Part shown: piece by piece, positions 1 through 14,600 of the stretch
How the letters are laid out: the number at the start of each line of letters is the position of its first letter
Position numbering within the stretch: the stretch's first letter is position 1
From: Archegozetes longisetosus
Taxonomy: Eukaryota > Arthropoda > Arachnida > Sarcoptiformes > Trhypochthoniidae
DNA: 64,000 nt
Reading direction: 5' to 3'
Assembly: GCA_018873245.2 (NCBI GenBank)
Contig: JAEMBT020000004.1
Coordinates: 12,656,418 to 12,720,417 of the forward strand
Translations under genes and position numbers: made by a program
The notes under the pieces: generated by a model
Told to the model about the DNA's origin: nothing
Seen by the model: only the letters and a program-made list of their open reading frames with translations
The model's database searches: none

Positions 1-2893
1 TTCAATGGTTGCACTTATTTAGCCTTTTGCTCGTATCGTAATTAAACTCTGTCAAATGTGAAAAGTTATATAATGTTAATTCTTGTACTACTATCCAAAA
101 CTCAATTAAAAAGATAAAACAAGAAATAGTATTCTAATTAACTCATCACGATGGTCTCATAATTACTAATAAAATGCGTTATAAGTTCAATTTTGAACCT
201 AATCATTTTTCTATTTTAGAAAATTCTTAAAAATAGTAAAATTAAAATAGTTATGATTGTTTGCTTAAAACTTTATAATAAACTAATGTATGACTTAAGA
301 CCACCAACATTTTAATGAGCCTTCTCGTAGAGTACGGTTCATTGTCAAGCATTTAAATTGACTTATGAATGTTAATCAAATAAATAGTGACTGTCATACC
401 AGTTAAAAGTGCCAAAAAGATGATAGACTGATTCGTAAACACCCACTGATATCATACCATTGCTTCAGAACAATTTGAATTAAGATATGAAAAGCACTTT
501 TCGAGAATTTCACGCTTTGGTTGCTTTTAATCGATCGAAGTCTGGAGAACTGACATCTTTATCACATACAATAAAATTTATCAATTATCGTGTATATGTA
601 TATACATTTTTTTCTGAGAAACTTATAACACTGTCTGAACATTGACGATAATTTCGTATAAATCTCAAGTTAATTAAATTATTGACTTTTCGCACAGGAA
701 TTTTTTTGAGATAATAAATTGACCCTTTTCAAGATTTGACTAATTCGTTCCCTTAAAATCACGAAAAGTTGATATTTTTAAAATAATTTGTTCTTTGCTC
801 ATTACTGTTTTTAATATTAATCTGTTTAAGACGCTTTCAACCTTTATAGATAATAAATTAATAGTAGATTCGGTACTATATCTCTCCTGGACTTCATGTT
901 ATTAAAAAATAGATTCAATGAACTCATCCAAAGAACATGTTTCTCAGATTTTTGAAGAATTGAGGAAATCACTTTCAGAGCCAGTCATATAAGAAAATAA
1001 TAAGCTCAACTAAGCTTAAGCCAAAGTTCTTATATTTGAAATGCTAGAACTGTTTGGAAAAAGGTTTCCAAATTACTAACGAGTAGAATATCTATCGATT
1101 TTCTTTCTCAAAAATTAACATTTGTTTAATTTTTTTAACTAAAACAATTGTCATCTGTATCGATGTTTGCTTAGACTGAATGTGAGCTGAATTTACCTTT
1201 GTTCACAACGTAATTGGTTTTTCTCTAAAACAGAATAAAAGATACACACGGTTTAGAGAAGACAAATTCAAATCTTTCATTATTATTTATGTGAACATCT
1301 ACTCGCTTCACAGACTTTGTATACTTGGATGTTGAGTTTAAAGTGTTGTGATGAACCCTCCATTTAAATGTCAGTAGAGCATCGATTGAAAGGTTAAGGT
1401 AAGCCAACAGACATTGAGAATCAACAGTTGATTGTGATGTTGCAGTCATGCTCAGCACAAGTTAGTGCCACTGATCGATGTGATCGTGAACTTGAAAATT
1501 GACTCGCAACAGACACACTCCAAAACAACATTACTATTGATTTAGTGCTACCGAAGCTTATATTAAGTTTATATAAAATGAATACAGTGTATGCTCTCTG
1601 TTCTTTCTTATTCAAAATAAGAGTAAATGAAAACAAATTTAAAAACTAGTTGTTTCGCAAACTCCTGCGATCGTAAAAAAATAAGAGATAATTGGGATAA
1701 TCCCGGGGAATCATTTATAAACTATTATTCATAAACTTTGATGAATAGAAATAAACAAATTAAAAATACTCTGAATGAGTATGTCATTTGAGTACACTAA
1801 GCAATTGCATAATAAAATTTTTAAAAAAACATCGGAAATCCTATTATCTTAGTTAGAGATTTGTTTTGGAACATATGAGAAACAAACCTTCAATATCGAT
1901 CAATTGTTTTGAGATGTTGATACTTTCAATTCCAGTTATTTTTTATGAGAAATAAAAAACAATATAATAATTCAAAGCAAGATCAAAACCTATTATTTAG
2001 TAAAGACTTTTCAATTTAATGATATTTTGCTGGTTATTATGCATTCAGTGATCATTCATTCAGAAATCAATGACTAAAACTGATTTAAATAAGTAATAAA
2101 TCACTTAAAAATTGTATTATATTATAAATAATCAATAAGTAATTTGAATAGATTCCTACACAAACACCTACGAACTATATTTTACATTTAAATCGAAACC
2201 CGGTTAACTAAAAAGGGGTTCAACTCAAATGTTTGTAAAGTTGTCATCCTTTACTTAAGTGAAAGTCTTATTAGCGCCTCATTCTAGAGTCATGTTAAAA
2301 TAATCGAGAATCATCATGCTTTAACTCTGTTTGACCAGCACTTACAGTGTATCAAATGTGATTTTGAGAATATCGCTCTATTCTCTTTATCACACTTAAA
2401 AGCATAGCCACAGTGGAAAAGATTCATAGCTTTCTATCCCCTTTATTTTGAAGATTGTGATTTAATCATAGACTGTGTATACAACCATTAGCTTTCAATG
2501 ATTTGATATTAGCATTTAATTGGTGGCGGAATAGCAGAATAAGATTAATTATCAGTAATATTCTCTGAAAATATAGCATTTTCTACATTAAGTTATACAT
2601 TAAATTTTATTCTCCTTATTTCGTTATGCATTTCACAACTTCGTACAATTTTTAAGGTTTGCGTTTAACTTACATTAATAAAGAAAGAGACGTCGCGCCC
2701 ATCCTTTGAACTAAAGCCAGCTTTCCATTTGATGACCCGAGATCTGTCGCGTGGGATGACTTGAATAGTTAATCGTATTTTTTCTACAACTAACTCAAAA
2801 GATTCAATTGGGTTCCATCTGAATCAAAGTGGAAAATGGTTGATATGAGTATAATTTTTAAGATGCGGTAGAGATTGCCTAATGTGACACATA

Positions 2894-2903
2894 CCTTATT
2901 TGG
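2894..2903. promoter_or_regulatory. CArG box (SRF site), CCTTATTTGG
   Basis: Perfect match to CC(A/T)6GG, about 3.4 kb upstream of the first coding exon of the EGR-like gene. SRF binding at CArG boxes is established for vertebrate EGR promoters. In DNA this AT-rich about four such matches per window are expected by chance, so the site alone proves little. Confidence 0.35.
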
Positions 2904-3599
2904 TACCTCAACTAATTTGGTTTGAGTCACATAAAAAATTTAGTTTTTCCCAATTTCAACCATTATTTTACTCTTCTTTATGTTTGCTATTAATGTTTTT
3001 TTTATCAAAGCTTTCTAACACTTATTGACTTTTATTATTTTGATAAACTCATTAAATTTAGATTTAGATTTTATTAATTAGCGGAATTGGCAAACTTACA
3101 AAGTTTTAAATAATCAATGAGAACTCGTTTCATTTATCTTGGTTTAGTCGTATATATTGAAAATCCTACGAATTTTGGTCTCGGAATGAATATATTAGAA
3201 ATGAAAATTGAGTTTTGTTTAAATTAATTAAATTAATTCATATAAATCTTTTGGGAATATCAAAGCGAATAAATAAAATTATAATATATATTATGAAATT
3301 AGAATTAGATAAGCACTAAATCTTTAATTTATTATCAAATGTTGTGTCATATTAGGGTTTAAAAACACTATCATAGATCAAAACACAATTGATTAACTCT
3401 TAAAGATTGTTTTCCGTTACAATAACCTCAAAAAAATTGAGTGCAATATTAATTTGTTGATAATGACATAATTAAAAGTTGTGAATCATTTGTAAAGTAA
3501 CTGCAATAGTAAGTACAAAGTTTGGCCTCATTTCCTATCAAATTGATATTCAGTTGATTTGATTGATGCATTCGAGTTGTAATACGTGCCACTCCGGAG

Positions 3600-3609
3600 C
3601 CAAATATGG
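3600..3609. promoter_or_regulatory. CArG box (SRF site), CCAAATATGG
   Basis: Second perfect CC(A/T)6GG match upstream of the EGR-like gene, 0.7 kb from the first. Its position upstream of an immediate-early-type gene makes a role as serum response element plausible. This is inference only. Confidence 0.35.
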
Positions 3610-6306
3610 GTTTGGTCTGAGACAACCAAATGCAATGTACACTCATAAATATAGTGTTTATAACGTATAACTTGACTTATCATTTACTATTTCGTTCTTA
3701 TCTCTAACGTTTGTTCAGGAAAACAATTGACATAATGAAGTACTACAGAAAAGTGGAAATACTCGGTTCAATCCTATTTAATTTGTTCTATTATATAATG
3801 TAGGCAATGAGTCGTATTACTCATCAGCCGAAGACGACCAAAGACAATATGAAGAGAAAATTTGAATTGAGATCGAGTCCATGCGTGGGATCGATATTAC
3901 AATTTATAAATTAGTTTTGCTGCAAATTCATATCTATATTTAATTGTGCACAACATTAACTTTCACTAAAAATTGACGGAAACCATGAATTGTTGTTATT
4001 ATTATTGGAGGAGCTCTTTATTCAAAAATGGTTAAAATACAGCCCAACCCAATACCCAATTTGTTACCTCCATTCATCTTTTAAATAATTATCTTTTTTA
4101 TTTAGTTGTTTGTTTGCAAATGCGTTTAACCCTTTTAGGTCAAGTCATATGTCGTTACTTTTTATTCAAAGTGCACTCATTCAGTTCATAATTCTATTTG
4201 ATTTGTTCGAAATATATCCATTTATAATCAATTATTTTGATTGAAGCACGAAAAGCTTAAACTTTTGTTATCTTTTACTATGAATCCTTATCACATACAA
4301 AGAATTGGTTAAGTTAAAAAGAACAGTATCCTTCAAATTGATTCACACATTCAATGAACACAGTCTAAATGTTTAGATAAACGTAAAATGAGAAACTTTA
4401 CTTTGAAGGTATATCATTGTTTACAATAACTCTGAATGTAATTCATATTCACATCCTATATTTAATAAGTTTCAAATTTTTCATCAAAATCTTGTTAATG
4501 TTATCAAATAAATAGGATGGCATCAAATTTTGTAATATGTTATGTCAATAAATAAATAATTGTATTTGAATGCGATTATTATATTTTTCAATCGACGTAA
4601 AGAATATATAGTTTAATGTATAAGTTAATCAGAGTTTTGATAATAAAACTGAAATAATGTAAGAATAATGAATAGGAAGTGAAATCGGAACTCTTTCACT
4701 ATTTATCTAATACTATGTCTGTGGAGTCATTCTTAATCAAAGTTTAGAACTTTATTACTACTTTTGCATAACTTTGGAGTAATACTAGAGATCAGTGATT
4801 AGGGAATAGAAGCACTTGATTTACAGCTGCCTTTTGTCATAAAAAATACTTTAGTGGCAAATGTATAGGACTTTGTTCACTGTAAATATTTGCAAAAATG
4901 GTAGAGAGATTGTGGACTCTTTGTCAAGCAAATTTACCGAGAAACTAACTTATCTCAACATTAAACTCTTTTCATTATTATTATTCACTTTCATTCATAA
5001 CATTTGTAAGAATGAATTAAAGGTGTTTTCAGATATCTGCTTATATAAGTATTGAGTTGTATTTGTCATTTCATTTATTATGTTTATAAAGTCATACTCT
5101 AATAGAACTTTCAATAAGAAAAAATGTGTTATTTCAATCATGCATGTAATTTGAAAATCTGAAACTTTCCTTTATTCATGTGTTGTTTTCAATTCAAAAA
5201 TATTGTGAAAATGTATCGTTGCATTTTAAAAAATAACTTTACAACCTGTAGAACAAGAGAATAAAAAATGATATATGAATTTTATAAGAAAAGTCCTCAC
5301 TAAAAATTCAAAGTATTTTTATAATTTAAAATTTTAACGAAATTCGATTGATAGCTTGAAAGATTACATTGATAAAATTGAAAACTGAAAATATTGAATA
5401 ATTGTGGTAAAATATGATCTAAGAAAAGTTGATGTGACAGATCAAAAAGGAAAACTTATTGCAGTTTTTGAAGACTTGCTGAAAGTTTATTTTTTAATTT
5501 AGCTTCATTTCAACTTATTTTTATTAGATTAAAATTAAAATTATTATATTGTTTTCTATTCAGGATATTTTCACTCATGAGATGTTACGAACATTATTTT
5601 AACTGAAATTCAACAGAAATGTAATGCACGTGACATGACCTCGGCTCAAAAGAGCTATTAAAAGCTCAAATAAACAGATTGAAAAATTAAATTTTGCTTT
5701 AATCGAACTAATTTAAATCTAATTAAATTGATGTATCAAGCTTATTGAAAAAATGATTGAAATTATGAAAATAAAACATTTGAACCTCTGAGAGAAGGGT
5801 AGAGCCATTGATAACTTAAGGCAAACGCCTCTGCATCTTTTAGATAAAATAAACTAATAGTGGATTTACAGCTTCGAAAAATATAATTCTAATACTTTAA
5901 GCGTTGTATTGCTAAGACATTGTGTAATAGAAAGCTAGTATCAAAAATTACAGAACGTTTTAAGAACTAGAGACTAGCTGGACACCTACGCGTATAGCCA
6001 TCACCTGTTGATTTGACGCTACAAAGTGTGGTTCGAAAGACAGTTTTCTTGTCTTTGCCTTATGTTAGCGATGCCTTCTCTAAGCACTAGTTACTGCCGA
6101 CTAAAATGATTTTAATCCATTTTAATAATAAGTTTGTGGCGAAAACTTTTCAATGCAATAATTTTGATCTGATAATTAGTGAAAACCAATTAATTAGTTG
6201 ACTTTTTATGATTAATATTACTCAATGTATTGATCGTTAGTTGTGATGCCAAATACTTTTGATAGCCTTTTATATGATTATAACAAAACTGCGTATTATT
6301 GTTGTC

Positions 6307-6514
6307 ATGCAAGACCACAATGGATGCGCTACAGTGATGTCCAAACGTGGCTGGGAATGGCCACCTGTGACCACCACAAGCCCACCGCCCGAAGTGATCA
6401 CTCCTCACACTCACCACAGTCACAGTCACTTACATGCCGGCAATAATCATACTTCATATTATAATGTGCCCACTTATTGGTTCTATCCGTTTACGGGACC
6501 ATCTGCTAAATCGG
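6307..6514 (+). CDS. EGR/Stripe-like transcription factor, first coding exon (long isoform)
   Basis: The exon opens with ATG at 6307 and codes for 69 residues plus one base of the next codon. It ends in a good donor (GTAAGA at 6515). The peptide begins MQDHNGCATVMSKRGW, is rich in His, Pro and Ser/Thr (a HTHHSHSHLH stretch) and then has a Tyr/Trp-rich segment. It has no recognisable domain, which is usual for the N-terminus of EGR/Stripe factors. The phase (1) matches the modelled acceptor of the exon at 19092 and also the zinc-finger exon at 27800, so it can join either. Assignment to the EGR gene rests on strand, phase and the absence of another gene in between; no transcript has been seen. 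Splicing over a 12.6-kb intron is inferred. Confidence 0.6.
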
Positions 6515-9500
6515 GTAAGACTTAATTACTTATTTTGATTTAAGTAACATTATTAAAACGCGTCATCAGAATAACTTTTAAATTGTTGCATTTAAGCAAA
6601 TAATGCGCACTCAAAAATTGAATATCGTATGCTTTTGTCGATCAACATTTTAGATGCCACACACCCTCACTGAAAGGGATCTTTCTATTTTGTCTACAAG
6701 ATCTAAAAAAATATTACAATCAAGTTGCTGTTCAAATAACAAAAAACTGATCCAAAATTGAACAGATATATTTTGCTAGATTTTTGAAGGAACTTCTTTA
6801 ACATTTTAGTCCTTATGTCAAAGCTTTGTACAAAACACTGAATTACACCCAAAAACAAAACATACGACATATCTTCGGGAAACAAAAATAAAGGATAAAA
6901 AAATATGAGAACAGTCGTAGGCCACGAACTGCAATAACATAAAGACAGTAATCTAATCATATTGTGGTATTGCGAAATATTGAAAGAAAGCGGATAGTAG
7001 TCAAAGATTGTTACAGATTGTGGAACTACTATCAATTGACTGAAAAACAAGTATTAAAATAAGAGTTCATTTATTTCTATAGATTTGTTATTCGCGAATA
7101 TTAGTGCCAGTAGTAGAATCATATTCTAGAGTTTGTTTGATAGAAAGCGAGTGTGTTCAGTATGTGAGACACAGAGGGCTCAAATATGATATTAAGCTAT
7201 GAATATTCGGCTCAATCGTTTCGCTTCAATATTACCAAATATTAGCCAAATCAAAGTTCAATTAATTGGTTGCTTACAATTATGATATTATTATCGTAAC
7301 TCAAATGCGAGAAGTAATGTACTAATGCCTACATAGAGAGTAAGCGTTCTGTTTGTATGTCTCACATTTGACTTTACATAACATGAAAATCCGTTCCTAT
7401 GAATAAAGTCTTTTGATAGAAAGATTTCATTTGACTATTTTTTCCTTTGCAACAAGCATCGACACTTTCAAAATGGTTATTTCGAAATGTTGATATTAAA
7501 ATTTTCTAATTTGTAAATTTGTAAAATTTCAAAAACATGACCAAATCAAAGTGTGTTTTGACATACGACGAAAATTTAAGAATACTCCTCAAATTAGAGA
7601 GTCATTCAGTTTAGAAGATTTAGGCCAAATTTACGAGTAATCAATGTAAAGTACCAGAACTTCGCTAAAAATTATGAACAGCAACTGACAATTCATGCAC
7701 TGGTGAGAAATCTAATTTTAAATTTTGTTCGTACAAATCATTCAAGTCATCTAGATTCTGTCTATGTTTCCAGACTTATAACTCATATAAAGCATTTGGT
7801 GGAAAGGTAGCTCGAAAGTTCAAAAGCGTTTCGAAAATCTAGTGTTTATATTCGAAAAACATTTTCAAATATTAAAAGAAATACTGATAAAATACCTGAA
7901 CATTATCGTACACTCTTTGAAATATGTTCATAAAAGGCTCTTAAGTTGTATTTTTATCTCGATAAAAGTACTTTATCATAGCTGACTTCAGATTCTTTTA
8001 TGATGAGTTCACTTAAAATGCCAGAATTTTCGAGTAAATCACGGAACGTGTTGCCGCAGTTGTAATATTTGATTCAGTACGTATTCTCTATTCATTCTTA
8101 TCAAATATATAAAAGTTACAATATAAATATCTTGTTGACCTGATTAGACCTGTTTATAACGTGCAAAACCTCTCGCCCAACCTATCCTTTCCTGACCAAA
8201 TCGGCCGAAAAAGTCTGGGCTACCCCAGTAATTTTCTATTTTTATTTTCCTTGCTTTTTTACTCGATTACGTGTTGATAATTGATTTTGAATTTCAGAGA
8301 ATACTAAATTAAAGTTAGATCCGAAGAATGAAAACCTTTTTCACAATACTATGTCATAGCATTAACATCTTGAGCTCTTTCATATAAAAATTATGAAAAG
8401 TTTTTTATTGTTGATTATAGAGCTAATTTTGAGAACAAAATTGCATTCCTATAAAGATTTTTTAACTTCTTCGGATCCCTTACTCTTACAAGAAATTCCA
8501 GTTTAAACATCGCATTATATTCAAGTTTGATTGATGTGAATATCATTTATACAAATTTTCTACGAGTTTTGATAAGTTTATTATAAATAACAAATTCTTA
8601 GCATTTTATATGGTAACAAAAGTTAGCTCATAACCTGAGATCATTTGTAAGCCTGATGTTTATTCAAAATGTTTATTCTTTCTGATCTTTAACATGCTTA
8701 TAATGAGTTTTTGCTAACAAAAATTGTGATACTTTCTTATAGAAGCAAAATAACATAGGTCAAAAGTCGAACATTTGCATAAATCCTTTTTCCATTGATT
8801 ATTCATAAGTTTAACTGATATTCCTCAGCGTAAAACAAATTTCATCTCTGCCTTTATGAATGTTAAATAGAGATTTGAAATTGTCTGATTAATGAGTCAG
8901 ATAATTTGTTTACTATTTTATGGAAAAATTGTCCCCGATTTAGGTTTCGTTTGATTTGATGGAATTTTTTATTTTATAATTGAATTTAAAATCTTAATTT
9001 GATTGAAGATCAATATAAAACTCATATTTCATATATATATTATTAATTTATTTGTAAGTTAAGAAATAACAAACTCATTTAAGTTTCTGAAGTTTTAGTC
9101 ATATTCTTCATTTTACGTCTTCGTTATATGCTTCTCGTACCATTTTGAACAAGAACTTACGAACTCTATTATTAACTATAGTTTTGATCATTCATATGAT
9201 AACTTTAAGTAATAACTCTGAAATATTTAACAAACAAATCAGATTAAATAAGATAATTCAATTTATAAGATTATCATTTAAACTATTTGAATATATGTTA
9301 TTTTTGTTAATTCAAACAACTTTGAGTTCTTATCGATATTTACATTATTTTACATCAAACAATTTATATGAAGTTTATTTGCGCCAATTCCACAAATCCG
9401 TGAATAACGTACAAAGCTTAAGTTTTTAAAATAATCTATAGTAATGAGCTGTTCGTTTGAGTCATTTTAGTATGTTTCTTCCTTTATATAGTCTTCTATT

Positions 9501-12500
9501 AATTATGATATTTCTTATGAAGTTTGTATTATCCTATGGCATTTGAGTCTTGAATCAAAATTTCAAGTTCAAGAACAGTAAACACAACATCAACTCAGAA
9601 AATACGATTGAGAAAAAGATTTTCTCTTTAATCAATAATGAGCGCAATGCTTTACTAACAGTAAGTTTAGAGTAGAAAACTAAGCATTAGTTATTGGCTT
9701 CCATTCATGGTGACCTCTAACATTTGTAGTGAATAAATTTGAGAACATGCTCTATAACCTTAAACACATGTTTCGCATAATGTTAGCACACACTCCATCA
9801 AACAATTCCCAAGTGTAAGATTTATGCCGAATAAATTCACTAATACTTCAAATATTTACGTTCGTGTGGCATAATATTCGAGTTTTTTCTCTACAAATTA
9901 AGCTAAACCAATCTACTTCTCTTACATTAGTTCTTTTGTACTTTGTGTATATATACCTGGTGGTTTCAATTAGAATAATTTCTTTTTATCAGTTTTATAA
10001 ATTATTTTAATTATTTAAGTATTCATTTTTGTTGGCAAGAATAAATATTTTATTCTATTCTTTTACACCTCGGAAAGGTATTCAAATATTTCTTGCGAAG
10101 ACTTATCCAAGGCTTTGCAAAGTGCATGTCGAAATAAGCTTTGAAAAATGAGTAAGGATTCTGTAGAAATCCGACGACTCCTACGTAATCATACCGATAT
10201 ACGAATGATTTTTGTCAGTAATAAAAGTATTGACTCGAGAATTAAAAAAACTACAAATTGAAATCTCTCAACACTTTATCGGAATGACATCTTTATACAT
10301 TTAAATTGATGATCAAATTCAAAAAAATTCACAACTTACAAATGATTTTAATATAAGTCTCTTAAGGACAATGCCCTAAAAATGAACCGAGCTTTTAATA
10401 ACAATAATGTTCACAGACTCACATCTAATTGTTAATTTATTTCTAGAAGTTGTATGAGAATAATTTCTGAGAATATTATCAGATCCTATGGAAATAATAA
10501 CTAAAATATGAGATAGAATATAGTCGATAGTTAACCGATCCTTTTAAGTAAGGGAAGTAAGAGATTTACTCATATTGAAGGAGTAAACATCCCAAATACT
10601 ATAAGTCGGATTGTTTGTTGTTAGCGTCTTAAAGTTAGACTTTTAATATATTTATAATTAATGAGCAGATAAAGATAAAAGTAATAGAACAAGATGCATG
10701 AAAACAATGTTCAATATTTTCATTTGTAAACGTACTTGAAGCCATGTTGAATCAATATAAAATCTCTATGAATTAATTACGATAACGAATCAAAAATTGA
10801 ATCATGCTTTTCCTCATCTCTCTTAACTTATAAGTGAATAACATTAGTTCAACTCAAAACTAAGCCTACCTCAGTATCAAAATTACATAATACAGATGTT
10901 ACAACTCCTCCACTGGTCTGAGCGGAATATGCAATGTGCGTAAAAAATAAAATAAAAAAGCTTTTGTGCTTTCAAATTGCTGTAGCTCGAAAATTAAAAT
11001 GTAAGAGCTTGGGCAAAAGTTAAGGATTCATCTCATAATATATTTTTATTATTCATTTGTTTAATATAATTAAATAGCTGAAAAAAATTCATTTGGCACA
11101 TGAGCTAATTAATAACTTTACACGTTTCAATAAATTCAATGCGAAATCGCTTTATTCATACGATCGTAAAGCATGTTCGTACGATGATCTAGATTTTGAA
11201 AAAGCCTTTTATCACTTTTCACTATACTCTTTTAAAGGTTTCATTGTTTCCAATTGAGAGAATGTAAGCTCTTCTGTTAAAGATTTACTTAACTGGTTTG
11301 TTTTTCTCAACTCTTTATCAGAATTGTTGCTTTCTTCTTATTTGTTCGACTTATACCTATAAAAAGTTCATAATAATCCTTTTTACCTATTACTGAAGAT
11401 ATTGTTATACATTTCTCGGAAATTTGAATAACAATTATGACAAAGTATGACACAATGATTTGTGATGCCAAAACTTAATAACAATAACTTCGGATAAACA
11501 GGTGTTCGCCTTTGATTTTCTAGCATATCTGAAAATGAGAATCATTAATATGCCTGCTTTTAGTAATAAGTGTAGGAGTTTTAGGGTTATGCTCATATAG
11601 CGGTTTTCTTGTATTCATTTAGATGATCATTTTACTTTCATGGGTATTAGTTTTACTACTTATGTATATATTAATGATATACTCTCTTTTTGATTTATTT
11701 TTCACCCAATTTTACGCTTAGAGTATATTACGTAACGTGTTCTCGATTTTATGAATGAAAAAAACTGGGATCAATCAAGTCAATGAAGGAAAACGTCACT
11801 CAGTAGTAAAAATATAAGTGTGTTAAGCGGAGCATTAGGTGGAACTTCATACAAATAAATTGACGTAAATGGTTAAACATTAATGAAAAACAGCAGTTAG
11901 CAATCAATAAATTAAACTTTACTATATCCGAACATATTTTCATTTTGGTTATATTGCGTATAGTTTCCATATAAATAAAATTAGTTTTATATTGAACAAG
12001 ATAGATCAGTTGGTTATTTTTACGAATATTCATTCTATTTTCTAGGATTTCGTCAGAGTTTGCAGAAAATGAATAAAAGGAAATACCTTTCGCGCCGTTG
12101 TTTCAATTCAATTTTTATTTCAATTTGCTTATGAGTCAACAAAATAAATAGAAATTAGTTGTACAATAGATGAATAACAGTTATAGAAAATAGGTATTTT
12201 TGTTAAAACATGATAAATCACTAAAGTTTTACTCTATATTTGAAATGACACAAATAAAAATGAAGCCCCCGGGGCATAACATTCATGTCAAGTATAAGGC
12301 ATGAATTTATATAATTTTTTGAAGAGAAGCAAAGGTTATAACTGTATGTTTGTATTTGTTGGAAAGAAACTGCTATCATTTTTTCTAAGTAGGAGTAGAT
12401 TAAATTGGTTTTGACCTTTAAAAAACAATAATCTTCAAACTGTCAGAAAAGCTAAGCAAACATTTTACAGCTTTCATTATAAAAATTTTGTTAACCAGAC

Positions 12501-13339
12501 GTTAACAATTCAGTATTGATAACTTATCGTTTCCCCTGTACCAAATCGATTCGTCAATCAATTCATTTTTAAAATCAGACTTTCTCACAACTCATTCATA
12601 ATGGGACCAAATGAAAGACATTTACAGTTGTAACTGACGAGTCAACTCAATACGTTCTAATGTCAAACTTAGTTGGAATGTCTCGATATACTCACAGATT
12701 ATTTAACAGGCTTTCAGATTTACACGTAACACAATAATCTGATTTTAAGATTTTCAAATTGGCTTTGATTTCAAATAAAATCTCAATTTACTATATTTCA
12801 TTAGTTCATCATCCTCATTAGATTTATTCGTTACTTATTTTTTATACATTTTTGGGATCTTTATAGAAAAGAATTATTCATATATTCATAGAATTGGACT
12901 ACAATAAAAGTGCTTTAGTTGTAGAGAGTTGATGGCAGATTCGTCTTTTTATTCGACTGCACTTTTCGATTGACTAAAAAGTAGAGTAGGTGTTTTCGAA
13001 AAAATTTTGGTCTCCAGACTCTACAATTCTCTAAATGCGGATAATATAAGTGAAAAAATTGTATTATTCATTATTTTACGTAAAACAACACTTTGCATTA
13101 AAATTGAATAAAACGTATTAAATATAGGAATAATCACTGAAAGGGCAATGATTTCCAGTTTAGTTTCAAATTTTTATAATAAATCGATTTTGAGTAAAGG
13201 TTGACAATTAAATGAATAAAACTTTGATAAACATTTATGACATTTTTAAACCTTTAAATTTTGAATCATTGACTGAATGTAACTTTTTCTAATTGAGTTA
13301 TTCAGTTTTATCGCTAACGAATATTAAAACATAAACAGA

Positions 13340-13740
13340 ACGCGCCCAAAACCCTATGGCTATTTAGTACCCTTGGTGTCCACTGATTGAATGGATGTGA
13401 TTTGATTGATCTCTCTAAGCAGAATAAAAATATTGACGGTCTCGACTCAATCGGTACACGAGGTCAAGAGTTATATGCCAAAGTCAAAAGTGAATTATTC
13501 ACTTTAGAAAGCACTTCACGATGACGGCGGGTGATAATCTCACAGAAACAGCTTAAAGCTTTCTGGGTAAAGCCAGAGTAAAATCTGACATTATCGTGAC
13601 AGATAGTTGATGCGTGAACCTAGCTGGGACAGGGACACCAGTGCCAAAAGTAGGTGACCAGGCTCGCGTGGCATAGATTATGGCTACTGTAAGGCGGTGC
13701 GGACTAGTCAACTAGGTTCTTGACGCACTGACAGGACGAC
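13340..13740. other. Less AT-rich, potentially folded island in intron 1
   Basis: This 400-bp patch is clearly less AT-rich than the DNA on both sides and has no long open frame. An imperfect inverted pair is visible: TGCGTGAACCTAGCTGG near 13610 and its near-complement around the AACTAGGTTCTTGACGCA segment near 13710. The pair encloses about 90 bp that include further short pairings. It could be a structured RNA gene, an enhancer or a decayed repeat. I could not match it to tRNA, SRP RNA or RNase P RNA signatures. Confidence 0.3.
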
Positions 13741-14159
13741 TTTTCATTTGAATTGATTTGAACGATTTGGATTAGTTTAACAGCTGATGTGTGCACTTTT
13801 AAAGGAAAAGTCTAAATGAGTTTGTAGCAAGCGAAAAAGGACCTATCTTTGCATCATACTTTATGGATAGGGCCTAAAGGCCTTTCAATAAATATTGACT
13901 CAGATAAAAAATGAAAAAATGCTCAGAATATATAACTAAATTTTGGCTTATAACTGTCGACCACGCGCACTAGTTCAATTGATTCAATAAAATCTTTTGT
14001 TCAACTCGTCGATATCTATCTGAGTCACACTAATCAAGCTAATGGGTAAGAAAGGGGATTTTGGGTATTCCACTTTTGGTTAAGAGTTACTAAAGTGGCA
14101 CAATCATAAAGAATTGCAAAAGCCGAAAGATTGGTGTTATCGATAGCATTCGATAAGAT

Positions 14160-14600
14160 GAGACGAACAGTGATTTTTCAAAGCTACGCCCACCTGTTTA
14201 TGAACTATACATATTTTAAATTTTGCTTTCGATTCATTTTTGAGTGGGCGGATACTCATTTCCGTCGAGTATTCTTGATTGTATATCTCACCTGACTATT
14301 TAGATGCTCCGATCGCTCAAGAACTTGGCTAATGCAAAAAAAACCTTAAAAGCGGGCGTAATTTCAAAATTAGTATAGTTCGATTTGTCTCGTTCAGTAC
14401 TATCGATTAAGTCTTGATTTTTATAAAGCTCTGCCCACTCGGTAATTGATTAAAAGCGAAAAATTCAAATGGGCGTAGTTTGTAAATCGATGGACATGGC
14501 TTCAAAAGATTCATATGGATCGAATCGTTTAATTATGTACTATCGATTGTGACTCTCATTCTGTTTTTGTGACTGATTTTATGGCCACGCTACTGTGGTA
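14160..14600. repeat. Patch of GGGCGTA / TACGCCC motifs in both orientations
   Basis: Two segments starting near 14165 and 14390 share the order GTTC or GAAC, GATTTTT, AAAGCT, then CGCCCAC or TGCCCAC, followed by an inverted GGGCG motif. Copies include GCTACGCCCAC (about 14185), GAGTGGGCGG (about 14240), AAGCGGGCGTA (about 14350), GCTCTGCCCAC (about 14430) and ATGGGCGTAG (about 14470). ACTATCGATT also occurs twice. This looks like a decayed element with subterminal repeats, family unknown. Confidence 0.35.

Larger units (their letters stand above)
1..6306. other. Upstream non-coding region of the EGR-like gene
   Basis: AT-rich sequence with no open frame that looks like a protein. The longest frames (for example 1225-1458 on the minus strand) are low-complexity and resemble no family. 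Two consensus CArG boxes occur at 2894-2903 and 3600-3609. The stretch 5965-6090 is less AT-rich than its surroundings and may belong to the promoter or 5' leader of the gene starting at 6307, but I see no convincing TATA box or initiator there. Confidence 0.6.

Noticed and set aside
6703..7050. 115-codon minus-strand frame
   Set aside because: Hydrophobic, AT-driven composition without motifs; it lies in the EGR-like intron on the opposite strand.
9145..9429. 94-codon plus-strand frame with hydrophobic start
   Set aside because: No true ATG at its start, AT-biased Leu/Ile/Asn composition, no family likeness.
13660..13740. Possible tRNA or tRNA-derived SINE head
   Set aside because: No A-box/B-box pair with correct spacing and no cloverleaf could be drawn.
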